A stretch of DNA of 64,000 nt, taken from the NCBI RefSeq assembly GCF_004363305.1, contig NZ_SNZA01000001.1, forward strand, positions 274,902-338,901, given 5' to 3'. Positions 16,722-25,176 of the stretch are shown here, one piece after another. A program made the translations under genes and the position numbers. Positions within the stretch are counted from its first letter, which is position 1. Every line of letters begins with the position of its first letter. The DNA is from Marinomonas communis. Lineage in GTDB: Bacteria; Pseudomonadota; Gammaproteobacteria; Pseudomonadales; Marinomonadaceae. Below the pieces are notes generated by a model, which was not told where the DNA came from, did no database searches, and saw only the letters and a program-made list of their open reading frames with translations.

Positions 16722-18017
16722 TTATTCGAAGACTGCGCTTGGGTTATCCAAACTGTCAGATCCTTCAAGAGTGATATCTTGTAGGTCTAGAGTACGGATT
16801 AAGTCTTCCGTTGTACGAGTCTGATCAACTAGAGAATCAACAAATGTTTGTACTAGAGCATTACCTGCTGTGTTGTTCATCGCAATCAAGACGTCAAACG
16901 TTTGACCTTTTTTAGCGGCTTCCACCATAGCAAGACCCGCAGCATCTGTTTTCTTAAGGTCCGCTTTCATCTCTAGGTCTAGCGCAGGATCTTGTTTAGC
17001 AATCAATGCAGACAGTGATGGACCTTTAACCCAGCTGCCATCAACACGCTTGTATTCGCCTAGGTAAACGTTTTCGATACCTTTCGCATCGTAGTAATGA
17101 GACCAGTGCGTGTTATCAGAAAAACAATCATGCTCTTCTTCTGGGTCATGAAGCATTAGGCCAAGTTTGGTACGCTCACCACCAAGTTCACCGTAAGCAA
17201 GGCTACCCATACCTGTAAGGATAGTGCTTAGGCCTTCTTCAGCAGTTTGATCAGTCAAAGCAGTACGCGCTTCACCGCCTTGTTTCCAAGCATTTGCCAT
17301 GAACTCAAGATCCGATACTAGCAAGTCAGTCGCAGCAGCTAAGTATTGACGACGACGGTCACAGTTACCGTTAGTACAGTTCTCAACATCGAAGTCTGTT
17401 GCTGGACGTTCACCCGCACCAGGTTTCGTGCCATTTAGATCTTGGCCCCATAGAAGGAACTCAATAGCGTGGTAGCCGCTTGCTACGTTCGCTTCAACGC
17501 CATCAGCCTCTTGAAGGTAGTCAGCAATAAGTTCAGGAGTGATTGTGCTCGCATCAACTGCTTGACCACCGATCATTAGCTTTGGATTAGCGATGACGTT
17601 TGCAGTGTATAGAGGGTTGATGTCAGATTCTGAGCCGTAAGATGTTGCTGATACGTAGTCGATCAAGCCTTCATCTAGAGGCCAAGCGTTAACTTTGCCT
17701 TCCCAATCATCAACAATCGCGTTACCAAAGCGGTAAACTTCTGTTTGTTGGTAAGGTGCACGGGCAGCAATCCAAGCATCTTTAGCTGCTTGAAGGTTGT
17801 GCTCAGTAGGTTGAGCTAAGAAAGCATTGATCTTATCTTGTAGCGTCAATGCTGTGGTGTACGAATCTCCGTATGCGGCTTCTGCAATGTCAGCGTAATG
17901 CGTAACAACTGATTCTGGTGTTACGGCAACACTGTCTGTTTTAACCGATTGTGTACCACAAGCAGTCAACATGCCGGCAGCAACGATTGCTGCGATAGGG
18001 GTCAACACTTTTTTCAT
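16722..18017 (-). CDS. Imelysin-family lipoprotein (IrpA-like, iron-regulated)
   Basis: A 431-residue lipoprotein with lipobox LTAC at Cys20. It is an IrpA-type imelysin with the intact GYHAIE motif (His183, Glu186) and the family's long helical repeats. A Cys pair lies in ENCTNGNCDRR. It is the first gene of the leftward four-gene cluster, with a Fur box 48-66 bp upstream of its ATG. IrpA-type imelysins are iron-regulated proteins needed or induced under iron limitation; direct iron binding is probable rather than proteolysis. Confidence 0.9.
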   Translation of the reverse strand: MKKVLTPIAAIVAAGMLTACGTQSVKTDSVAVTPESVVTHYADIAEAAYGDSYTTALTLQDKINAFLAQPTEHNLQAAKDAWIAARAPYQQTEVYRFGNAIVDDWEGKVNAWPLDEGLIDYVSATSYGSESDINPLYTANVIANPKLMIGGQAVDASTITPELIADYLQEADGVEANVASGYHAIEFLLWGQDLNGTKPGAGERPATDFDVENCTNGNCDRRRQYLAAATDLLVSDLEFMANAWKQGGEARTALTDQTAEEGLSTILTGMGSLAYGELGGERTKLGLMLHDPEEEHDCFSDNTHWSHYYDAKGIENVYLGEYKRVDGSWVKGPSLSALIAKQDPALDLEMKADLKKTDAAGLAMVEAAKKGQTFDVLIAMNNTAGNALVQTFVDSLVDQTRTTEDLIRTLDLQDITLEGSDSLDNPSAVFE

Positions 18018-18064
18018 TGCTTAATTGCTCCTTATGCAAAATGTGCAAACATTCTAGGAAAAAT

Positions 18065-18083
18065 GAAAATGATTATCAATAGT
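18065..18083 (-). promoter_or_regulatory. Fur box
   Basis: The 19-mer GAAAATGATTATCAATAGT matches the Fur consensus at about 14 of 19 positions. It lies just upstream of the irpA-like gene and predicts iron repression of the whole cluster. Confidence 0.75.
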
Positions 18084-18163
18084 CAAAACTTTATCTAGAT
18101 CAATCAATTCTTATTCTTAGTAAGAGCAATTAAGTGGCCATATCTAGTCGGGGTTACAGCAAG

Positions 18164-18739
18164 TTATTCACAGGTTACACCGAATTGACTAAGAGATTTT
18201 GTGGGTAATTTATATGAGCAACTTGCGTCGCGGTAATGATCTTCGCTCTCCCAAGAGATGGAGACCGTTGTTGGCGAGCTTTGTTTGTAGCTTGGGATGA
18301 AACGGTAGGACGCCAACACTTCTATATCACTCTTTGGGCCAAGCTCAATTGAGTGACCTATTAACCTTTGACGAGTGGCAGGATCGTACAAAGTGTAATC
18401 GGTTGTATATTCTCTGTTGCCGTTCTCATGTTCAAAGTAAAGCCAAATTTTGCGATAAGTCACCGATTCACTGCTTGGGTTGGATAGGGTGAACTTTGTA
18501 AATATTTGCTGAGGCTGGCTTAAAGACTGACTGGCTTTGACAAAACCTGTTTGGTCAGTAGAACGTTGCCACGGACTGGTTGCACCGTACGAAATACTGG
18601 CAAGTTCGATATTGGCCTTAGCGACTTTCTGACTTGCAAAATTCAACAGATCTTTTGCTGGAGCGTACATAGCCATCAACATCATCGCTAAAATTACGTA
18701 AGAGGATTTACCGCGTAAGAAGTGGATCAAAGTGTTCAT
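18164..18739 (-). CDS. SOS-controlled membrane-anchored protein of unknown function
   Basis: A 191-residue protein. A short cytoplasmic N-terminus (MNTLIHFLRGK) precedes one hydrophobic segment at about 12-26, and then a ~160-residue domain presumably in the periplasm. It ends with two Cys residues (ASCSYK and GVTCE) that could pair. The ATG at 18739 is set by AGGTGAG three bases upstream; an in-frame upstream extension runs through the promoter. Two LexA boxes lie directly before the ribosome site. I do not recognise the family. The layout resembles SOS-induced membrane cell-division inhibitors such as SidA or YneA in concept only; no homology is claimed. Confidence 0.8.
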   Translation of the reverse strand: MNTLIHFLRGKSSYVILAMMLMAMYAPAKDLLNFASQKVAKANIELASISYGATSPWQRSTDQTGFVKASQSLSQPQQIFTKFTLSNPSSESVTYRKIWLYFEHENGNREYTTDYTLYDPATRQRLIGHSIELGPKSDIEVLASYRFIPSYKQSSPTTVSISWESEDHYRDASCSYKLPTKSLSQFGVTCE

Positions 18740-18750
18740 AAACTCACCTG

Positions 18751-18770
18751 TACTGTATCGATATACAGTA
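18751..18770 (-). promoter_or_regulatory. LexA (SOS) box 1
   Basis: TACTGTATCGATATACAGTA is a fully symmetric CTGT-N8-ACAG box and matches the E. coli consensus except for two centre bases. It is 12 bp from the ATG and overlaps the promoter region of the 18164-18739 gene. Confidence 0.9.
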
Positions 18771-18788
18771 CTGTATAAAAAAACAGAT
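18769..18788 (-). promoter_or_regulatory. LexA (SOS) box 2, abutting box 1
   Basis: TACTGTATAAAAAAACAGAT has the invariant CTGT-N8-ACAG spacing and shares its first two bases with box 1. A possible promoter (-35 TTGCAT at 18799-18794 and -10 TATACA at 18777-18772 on the minus strand, 16-bp spacer) overlaps it, so LexA would block polymerase. Confidence 0.8.
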
Positions 18789-19016
18789 AATTGATGCAAG
18801 CTTTTTCTTGACGGTTTCTTGAACACTGATGGTTATTGATTCAGAGCGAAGTATGTAAATAAAATATAAAAAAGTGCTTGATTTAAAAAACTGCACTGAT
18901 TTATAAGGGAAAAATTGATATTCCCACAGTCTTTTTCACCTTTTCTGTGGAAATAAAATGGAATGCAATTTGCTGTAAACAAATGAACTAGCGCAAGACT
19001 ATTTCGCTGTTTTCGG

Positions 19017-19022
19017 TATAAT
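19017..19022 (+). promoter_or_regulatory. Probable sigma-70 -10 element
   Basis: TATAAT (in GGTATAATG) lies 26 bp before the flavoprotein ATG. It overlaps an upstream in-frame ATG at 19021, arguing that the latter is not the start. The -35 region is weak. Confidence 0.55.
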
Positions 19023-19047
19023 GCCCGACTCGAAAATAGGGGTATCA

Positions 19048-20232
19048 ATGGAAAGTTTTGACGTAGTAATTATCGGTGCAGGTGCATCAGGCTTATTCTG
19101 TGCAGCGCAAGCTGGTTACCGTGGTCGTAAAGTGTTGGTGATTGACCACGCAAATAAAGCCGGTAAAAAAATCCTGATGTCTGGTGGCGGACGTTGTAAT
19201 TTCACAAACCTTGATGCTGCCCCTAAACACTACTTATCGAACAACCCTTATTTTTGCATTTCGGCATTGAAGCGTTATACCTCTTCTGATTTCGTTGAGC
19301 TGGTAGATCGTCACGCGCTTGATTATGTTGAAAAGGCCCCCGGTCAATTTTTCTGCGAACATTCTGCAAAAGATCTGCTACAAATCCTTTTAACAGAATG
19401 CGAATGGTCTGGATCAGAAATCCGTCTTAATACTTCTGTTCAGCAGATTACAAAAAATGAAGAGTCATTCACGCTGCTCACGAATGCTGGAAGCATTAAA
19501 TGTAACTCCTTAGTGGTTGCTACTGGTGGCCTGTCTATACCTACTTTAGGTGCGTCTGGTTTTGGTTATCAGATCGCTGAACAGTTTGGTTTAAGCGTAC
19601 TGCCAAGGCGTGCAAGCTTGGTTCCGATCACAATTCAACCAGCTATGAAAGAAAAGTTATCCACACTCTCTGGTGTCAGTGTGGATATTGAAGCGACTGC
19701 CAATGGTGTTAGCTTTAAAGAGCCGATGCTTTTTACCCATCGAGGCATCAGTGGCCCTGCAATTCTTCAAATAAGCAATTTCTGGCAACCGGGTGATGAC
19801 TTACAACTTAATTTATTGCCAGAGATCGATCCTGAGCTTCATTTCAAGCAAGTACGCCAAGATAGACCGAAAAGGGCACTTGAAACCGAACTTACCAGTT
19901 TACTGCCAAAACGATTTGTCGAACTGATGAAGCAAGATTTCTCATGGCTAAGTAAACCTATGGCGGAGTTATCTAACGATCAGCTAGCTGAAATTACCCA
20001 ATACTTAACCCACTTCGATGTCCAACCGAATGGCACAGAAGGCTATCGAACAGCCGAAGTCACCTTAGGCGGTATTGATACAGACCAAGTAAGCTCTAAA
20101 ACCTTTGAATGTAACACTGTAAAAGGCTTGTACTTTATTGGTGAAGTGCTAGACATCACTGGCTGGCTTGGGGGCTACAACTTCCAATGGGCATGGAGTA
20201 GCGGGTATGCAGCGGGTCAGTATGTGCAATGA
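19048..20232 (+). CDS. HI0933/YhiN-family FAD-dependent oxidoreductase
   Basis: A 394-residue flavoprotein. The N-terminal dinucleotide motif is VVIIGAGASGLFCA (residues ~5-18), followed by GKKILMSGGGRCNFTN, the hallmark of the HI0933/YhiN family. The C-terminus, GEVLDITGWLGGYNFQWAWS, is also typical. The ATG at 19048 follows AGGGG by five bases. The cellular role of the family is unresolved; some annotations call it aminoacetone oxidase-like. It stands alone, divergent from the SOS gene. Confidence 0.88.
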   Translation: MESFDVVIIGAGASGLFCAAQAGYRGRKVLVIDHANKAGKKILMSGGGRCNFTNLDAAPKHYLSNNPYFCISALKRYTSSDFVELVDRHALDYVEKAPGQFFCEHSAKDLLQILLTECEWSGSEIRLNTSVQQITKNEESFTLLTNAGSIKCNSLVVATGGLSIPTLGASGFGYQIAEQFGLSVLPRRASLVPITIQPAMKEKLSTLSGVSVDIEATANGVSFKEPMLFTHRGISGPAILQISNFWQPGDDLQLNLLPEIDPELHFKQVRQDRPKRALETELTSLLPKRFVELMKQDFSWLSKPMAELSNDQLAEITQYLTHFDVQPNGTEGYRTAEVTLGGIDTDQVSSKTFECNTVKGLYFIGEVLDITGWLGGYNFQWAWSSGYAAGQYVQ

Positions 20233-20251
20233 GTTGGGTTCAATAAATTAA

Positions 20252-20416
20252 ACCGTTAACTATTTAATTGCACCGTTAACTTTCTCTGGTTTCCATTAAA
20301 TTAGACCGTTAACTTTTCAGCTAAAATCCTCATCAAATAGCCTCAATGCTAGATGCACTGGGGCTTTCAGTGTTTTTCGAGCAAAATCCCGCCAAAAATG
20401 GAATTAGAGTGTTAAC
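20252..20416. repeat. Cluster of four ACCGTTAACT-type repeats, candidate IS end remnant
   Basis: Copies of (A/G)ACCGTTAACT or close variants lie at 20252, 20272, 20305 and 20407 (the last as GTGTTAACTT), each preceded by an A+T-rich TTA-type trimer. Repeated short motifs at one side of a damaged gene resemble the multiple terminal repeats at IS21-type element ends. No transposase is present. The IS origin is inference. Confidence 0.4.
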
Positions 20417-20480
20417 TTTTGGTTTTGCTCTGATATGGTGCTCTAGATTTTGAAGAAGGGTTTGATGATTAGCGTAAAAA

Positions 20481-20527
20481 CTGTCTAGTAAAATCTGGTC
20501 GATTCAGTTTTAGTCGCCACTAGACAG
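20481..20527. repeat. 9-bp inverted repeat next to the aldo/keto reductase remnant
   Basis: CTGTCTAGT at 20481-20489 is the exact inverse of ACTAGACAG at 20519-20527; a further CTGTCTAA follows at 20530. It may be the edge of a lost mobile element or a vestigial hairpin. Confidence 0.4.
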
Positions 20528-20548
20528 CCTGTCTAATTCAATAAATGT

Positions 20549-20703
20549 TTAATTGAGTTCCAAAGGGGTGGGCCCCATGCGGTAATTCTGATCAAGGTGA
20601 CTGATTTCTGCTATGTCAGCCTTTGATAATTCAAAGTCGAATACGGCCAAACTGTTTTCAATTCACTCTGGGATTACCAATTTAGGGATCGCTACATTGC
20701 CTT
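20549..20703 (-). pseudogene. 3' remnant of an aldo/keto reductase (DkgA/B-like)
   Basis: Read on the minus strand this encodes GNVAIPKLVIPE-stop-IENSLAVFDFELSKADIAEI, then a tail ending MGPTPLELN and TAA. This is the typical C-terminus of 2,5-diketogluconate-reductase-type aldo/keto reductases, where the stop (TGA) replaces an Arg (CGA). The rest of the gene is missing: frame and similarity vanish past 20703. It lies directly downstream of an MFS gene in the same orientation, so it was probably the last gene of that operon. Confidence 0.8.
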
Positions 20704-20739
20704 CTAAATGTTATTGGTGATCAATTGATTTTGAGTGTG

Positions 20740-21933
20740 TTATTGGTTTGTTTTGCGTTGATAAATAAGTGAGAGCATCATCAGGATAATGCCAAACAAT
20801 GCGAGGGCGCTGCCTACCCAGCCTGTTGAGGACCAACCAAATCCATACGCAATTGATAGCCCACCTAAACTCGCGCCGATAGCATTAGAGATATTGAACG
20901 CACTGTGATTCAGCGAGGCCGCCATGGTCTGTGCGTCACCTGAAACATCCATCAGTCGAACCTGTAGTGCCGGCACTAGCGCAAAGCCACATCCAATCAT
21001 AAAGAGCGTCGCGAGGGCACCTATTGGGCTGTGGGCATACACTGCAAAGAGCGCAAGGCTAATCACGTTCCAGAGCATGGTTGCTAGAATAGTTTTTGTT
21101 AGGTTAATATCGGCCATCTTTCCGCCAACTAAATTACCAACGACCATACCTAATCCCCAAAGCGCGAGCACCAATGGAACATGTTGTGCTTTGAGCCCTG
21201 TGATTTCAGTCAGTGTGGGTGTGATGTAACTGTAAACCGCAAACATCCCTCCAAACCCAATGGCAGCCGTGGCGAGGGTCAGCCACACTAGAGGTTTTGC
21301 TAGGCCTTTCAATTCGGATAGAGGCTTGGCGTCTTTAGTGCGTGATAAGTTAGGCAAGCAAACTGCAAACAATCCCATCGTGATGACCCCTGCTGCCCCT
21401 AATGCCCAAAAGGTTGCCCGCCAGCCGAACTGTTGTCCTATCCAAGTGGCAATAGGCACGCCAACAACGTTTGCCGCAGCAAGGCCTATCATCACAAAGC
21501 CTGCTGCTTGAGCCTTTTTATTTTTTGGAACTAAGGCTGCTGCAAATAAGCAAGCAACGCCATAATATGCGCCGTGGGGTAGGCCGCCAATAAAACGTCC
21601 AGCCAGTAATGAGCTATGGTTCCATGCACTAGCGCTTAAACCGTATCCAACTGCAAATAGCCCTATTAAACCGATTAGCAATGTTTTACGAGGCAGTCTC
21701 GCCCCTAAAATAGCAATGGTCGGTGCGCCTATCACAACTCCGACTGCGTAGGCACTGATATAGGCACCAGCATTTGGTACAGAAATGTTCATTGCCCTCG
21801 CTAAGTCTGGGAGTAAACTCATCGAAACAAACTCGCCCGTCCCGATAAACAAGCCACCACTGGCCAGTGCAATAAAAACTAGGAAGATGTGATAGATTGA
21901 CTCTTGCTGGTTTGTAGATTGGTATGAGTGCAT
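20740..21933 (-). CDS. MFS transporter, YdhP/arabinose-efflux type
   Basis: A 397-residue major facilitator with about 12 hydrophobic helices, including the TGEFVSMSLLPDLA start of TM1 and the GARLPRKT loop between TM2 and TM3. These are hallmarks of the DHA1 sugar-efflux/drug:H+ antiporter group. Its start overlaps the SDR stop by one base (TAATG), so it was translated from the SDR mRNA. The SDR is now interrupted, which may reduce coupling to this gene. The substrate is unknown. Confidence 0.88.
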   Translation of the reverse strand: MHSYQSTNQQESIYHIFLVFIALASGGLFIGTGEFVSMSLLPDLARAMNISVPNAGAYISAYAVGVVIGAPTIAILGARLPRKTLLIGLIGLFAVGYGLSASAWNHSSLLAGRFIGGLPHGAYYGVACLFAAALVPKNKKAQAAGFVMIGLAAANVVGVPIATWIGQQFGWRATFWALGAAGVITMGLFAVCLPNLSRTKDAKPLSELKGLAKPLVWLTLATAAIGFGGMFAVYSYITPTLTEITGLKAQHVPLVLALWGLGMVVGNLVGGKMADINLTKTILATMLWNVISLALFAVYAHSPIGALATLFMIGCGFALVPALQVRLMDVSGDAQTMAASLNHSAFNISNAIGASLGGLSIAYGFGWSSTGWVGSALALFGIILMMLSLIYQRKTNQ

Positions 21934-22790
21934 TACTTGCAGCCTTCTTCAATGTAACGTTGAAAGGCTTCTTTATAATCTGAGTGCCAGCGGGACAAAG
22001 CCGGACGATTTTTGATCATGTCATCTGCTGCCCATTGCATACGCATATGATCAAGCTGTTCAGTGACTTCATTGTCTTGGCAAAAAATGTAGAAATCCTG
22101 CTTGTTCAACCCTTCTACTAGGCGATCGGCCACTTGTGCCGCAGTCCATGGGGCGTTTGGCTTTTGAGTTTGGTCTTTCATCTCAGGGAAGTTCATTGGA
22201 GTAAAGGTATAGCCGGGCACCAAGAGATGTGCGGTGATTGTATTACCTGATAGTTGTCTTAATTCATGGGCGAGCTGTTCTGTCAGTACTTTCACACCAG
22301 CCTTTGAGACAGAGTATGCGGCATTGCCTGGCGGTGTTGTGATACCCTCCTTAGAACCAAGATTGACTATGGCAGCAGGCTTGCTTTGTGTAATTAGGTG
22401 CTCAACGAAAAGCGACTGAATCTCTAAGATGCTCCAGAAGTTAACATCCATTGTTTGGCGCCACTGAGTTAGATCATGCCAAGGGCCAGCACCTTTTAGG
22501 ATGGCTGCATTGTTGATTAGGAGTGCAATATCACCTAGTTTGGTGGCTGCTTGGAAAAGGTCTGCTAAAGACTATCGAGATGTGACATCGCCATAAACAA
22601 TAGAGACCTCAAGGCCTGGGTATGCTTGTACCAGTTGAGTCTTAGCATTGTTCAATTTGTGTTGATCACGATCAAAAAGAACGAGCTTCATACCTTCCTT
22701 AGCCAAACGCTCCGCAATGGCATAACCAATCCCTACAGCGGCCCCTGTGATAACGGCGACCGCATTGTTTCTAATAGCTGTAAGATTCAT
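21933..22790 (-). pseudogene. SDR family oxidoreductase interrupted by an in-frame amber codon
   Basis: A single reading frame of 285 codons encodes a full SDR: TGAAVGIG near residue 17, LLINNAA, and YxxxK in AAYSVSKAG. A TAG at 22574-22572 follows GDVTSR and stops translation after 72 residues. The frame continues without a shift (SLADLFQAATKLGD). One point mutation (or a sequencing error, or suppressor reading) explains it. An internal ATG at 22451 could only restart a protein lacking the Rossmann motif. Confidence 0.85.
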
Positions 22791-22805
22791 ATTAATGTCC
22801 TTGTC

Positions 22806-23930
22806 TTAGTCAGGTTGGTGAAGTGTTATTTCAGTGATTTCCGATGGTACGCCTAAGCGGATAGGGAAGCCGTTCCACAGTGCTGTACCGTTGCTGACAT
22901 AGACATACATGGAAGAAAGCTGATACAGGCCTGATATGAGTCCTTGGTTGGCATATCTAGCCATCTGATTAAAGCCCCAAATCATCCCTCCATGGGTGTG
23001 TCCTGATAGTTGCAGGTCGGTGCCATTTTGACCTGCTATTTCAGCATTAATTGGTTGGTGTTTTAGTAAGATAATTGGGCTGTCGTGAGGTGCATTTTTA
23101 AGCGCCAGCGAGACGTCGGGTTGGGGCAAATCAAATTGTGCAGCAGACTCATCCGTTACGCCTGCGATAGTGAGTTGTTCGCCGTTGACATTTAGAACAA
23201 TATGTTCATTTTCCAGAATATTAATACCTAGTGACTCAATGTGATGTGCCCAGTCTTTTGCATCAAAGTAGTACTCATGGTTTCCTAAAACCCCGTAAGT
23301 ACCGTATTTAGACCGTAAATTACTTAGCGGTTGAATATCTTTGGAACGGTTATTGACTGTTCCGTCAATGAAATCTCCAGTGATAAGAATGATGTCAGGA
23401 TTTAGTGCGTTCACTTCCTGAACGATTTGCTGTGTCCATTGCTTTGGGTACAGAGTACTGATGTGCAGGTCAGTAATCTGTACCACTTTTAGTCCATTTA
23501 ATGCTTTTGGCCACGTCTCAAACTCTAGCGTTACTTGCTTAACCTTAGGTATCTGAAGGGCGTTATATACCCCCATGGCGGACAAGGAGCTCGCTATGAC
23601 GACGATCAGTAGCGCAGAGATGGATCGCCATAACGGAAGAGTGTTCATTTTATGAGATATGTTCCACATGATTTGGATAAGGTCCTTTACTAAGGTGACA
23701 GGCACCATTAATACAAAGGTACAAAACGCCCAACCTAAAAGAATGACCTGCCACCTTGGAAGTTCTGGTGAAAACATATTTCCAAAAATGGCAGTCAGTA
23801 ACAGGTGGTATTGAGAGATAATTAAAAGCAGTACGGTAAGCCCCCATTTTTTTGTACTAGATATTGAAAGGGGATAAATTAGCCGCCATGCCAGTAGTAA
23901 GAAGCCAAGGAAAATGTAGAAATGGAACAA
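22806..23930 (-). CDS. Membrane-anchored calcineurin-like metallophosphoesterase
   Basis: A 374-residue protein. Four hydrophobic segments occupy residues 1-130. They are followed by a metallophosphoesterase domain with the metal motifs ITDLHIS, ITGDFIDG, GNHEYY, KHQP and SGHTHGG. This is the YkuE/YaeI-like architecture, in which the enzyme acts on lipids or cell-wall precursors, but the substrate here is unknown. The start is TTG at 23930 with GGGAG six bases before it. It is the first gene of a leftward operon with the SDR, the MFS and the lost aldo/keto reductase, and is divergent from a LysR gene. Confidence 0.87.
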   Translation of the reverse strand: MFHFYIFLGFLLLAWRLIYPLSISSTKKWGLTVLLLIISQYHLLLTAIFGNMFSPELPRWQVILLGWAFCTFVLMVPVTLVKDLIQIMWNISHKMNTLPLWRSISALLIVVIASSLSAMGVYNALQIPKVKQVTLEFETWPKALNGLKVVQITDLHISTLYPKQWTQQIVQEVNALNPDIILITGDFIDGTVNNRSKDIQPLSNLRSKYGTYGVLGNHEYYFDAKDWAHHIESLGINILENEHIVLNVNGEQLTIAGVTDESAAQFDLPQPDVSLALKNAPHDSPIILLKHQPINAEIAGQNGTDLQLSGHTHGGMIWGFNQMARYANQGLISGLYQLSSMYVYVSNGTALWNGFPIRLGVPSEITEITLHQPD

Positions 23931-24109
23931 CTCGTTCTCCCGAGATTACTATTGAGATGACTTTACTTTAATAGTTCGAGTGAGTTTGATCTTGCGGCTT
24001 TGATGCATGCTTCTTTGAATATAATTCAACAATAGGTTTGTGCCATGATCTTCTATAGTTGATTTAATAACAGATTTGCAGTTTAGTTAGTCGTCTTTTT
24101 CATTGTAAG

Positions 24110-25075
24110 ATGAATAAAATTAAATGTTTTTATGGGGCGGTTGGTGCTGTGAGCACGAAACTATCAAAGAAAGATCTATCTAATCTAAATGCTTTTTGTA
24201 GCGTTGAGCGTTTGAGAAGCTTTACGCAAGCTGCTAATGAATTAGGTATTACGACTTCTGCGTTAAGTCATTCCATAAAAAATCTAGAGCAGAGGTTAGG
24301 TGTTAAACTGCTGAATCGCACGAGTCGAACCGTTGCTCCGACAGACGCAGGAGCGAACCTTGCGCGAAGGTTAGAGATAGGCTTCAAAGAGATTGGATTA
24401 GCTCTAAATGATGTAAACCAGTACAGAGACAGACCTTTTGGAAAGCTTCGTTTAAGTGTGCTGACTGACAGTGCGAGATTAATACTCGGAAAGTATCTTC
24501 CAAGATTTCTCTCAGAGTATCCAGATGTTGAGTTGGAAGTCTCTGTTGATGACCATATGATGGATATTGTAGGTGAAGGGTACGATGCGGGTATTCGCTT
24601 CGGTGGTACCGTTCCTGAGGACTTTGTGGCGGCAAAACTCGGTACAGAGCTAAAATGGGTCACTGTCGCCTCGCCTAAATATTTGTTTGAGCATCCAGCG
24701 CCAGACACGCCAGAAGACCTATATCAGCACGTCTGCATTCGCTTGAGAAATGGACGTGGTGAAGTCTTCAAATGGGATTTTGAACGGAATGGAGAGCAAC
24801 GTATTATCGATCCCAGAAGCAACATCTGCGTCAATGAAACAGCCTTATCAATCGAGCTATCACTCGCCGGGACAGGTATTACTTACTGCTTGGAAGAGTT
24901 GATCAAACCCTATCTCAAGAGCGGCGAGCTGGTATTGGTACTACCGGACTGGTGTACATTTGAGCCGCCTATGTTTTTGTATTACCCGGGTCACCGACAG
25001 GTACCGCAGGGGTTACGAGAATTGATTGCTACGTTACGAGAAGAAATTGATTTTGATATAGCATCTAGCTTGTAA
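24110..25075 (+). CDS. LysR-family transcriptional regulator
   Basis: A 321-residue LysR regulator with an N-terminal winged helix (AFCSVERLRSFTQAANELG, SHSIKNLEQRLGVKLLNRTS) and a substrate-binding domain with the DAGIRFGG segment. It belongs to the CrgA/AaeR-like branch. It is divergent from the phosphoesterase-SDR-MFS operon and probably controls it. The start is uncertain: a GTG at 24149 would give a more usual N-terminus (MSTKLSKKDL). Confidence 0.88.
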   Translation: MNKIKCFYGAVGAVSTKLSKKDLSNLNAFCSVERLRSFTQAANELGITTSALSHSIKNLEQRLGVKLLNRTSRTVAPTDAGANLARRLEIGFKEIGLALNDVNQYRDRPFGKLRLSVLTDSARLILGKYLPRFLSEYPDVELEVSVDDHMMDIVGEGYDAGIRFGGTVPEDFVAAKLGTELKWVTVASPKYLFEHPAPDTPEDLYQHVCIRLRNGRGEVFKWDFERNGEQRIIDPRSNICVNETALSIELSLAGTGITYCLEELIKPYLKSGELVLVLPDWCTFEPPMFLYYPGHRQVPQGLRELIATLREEIDFDIASSL

Positions 25076-25176
25076 AAATACATAACTTTTTTCGTTTTAC
25101 AGTTTAATCCCGTTGATACATAGTTGCTTGGTCTCAAAGAATTTGCCGTTAATTTTCTAGGCCTATCAACTAGGCA

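Noticed and set aside
19021-19047. Upstream ATG of the HI0933-type gene
   Set aside because: It overlaps the TATAAT promoter element and has no ribosome site; the usual family start is the ATG at 19048.
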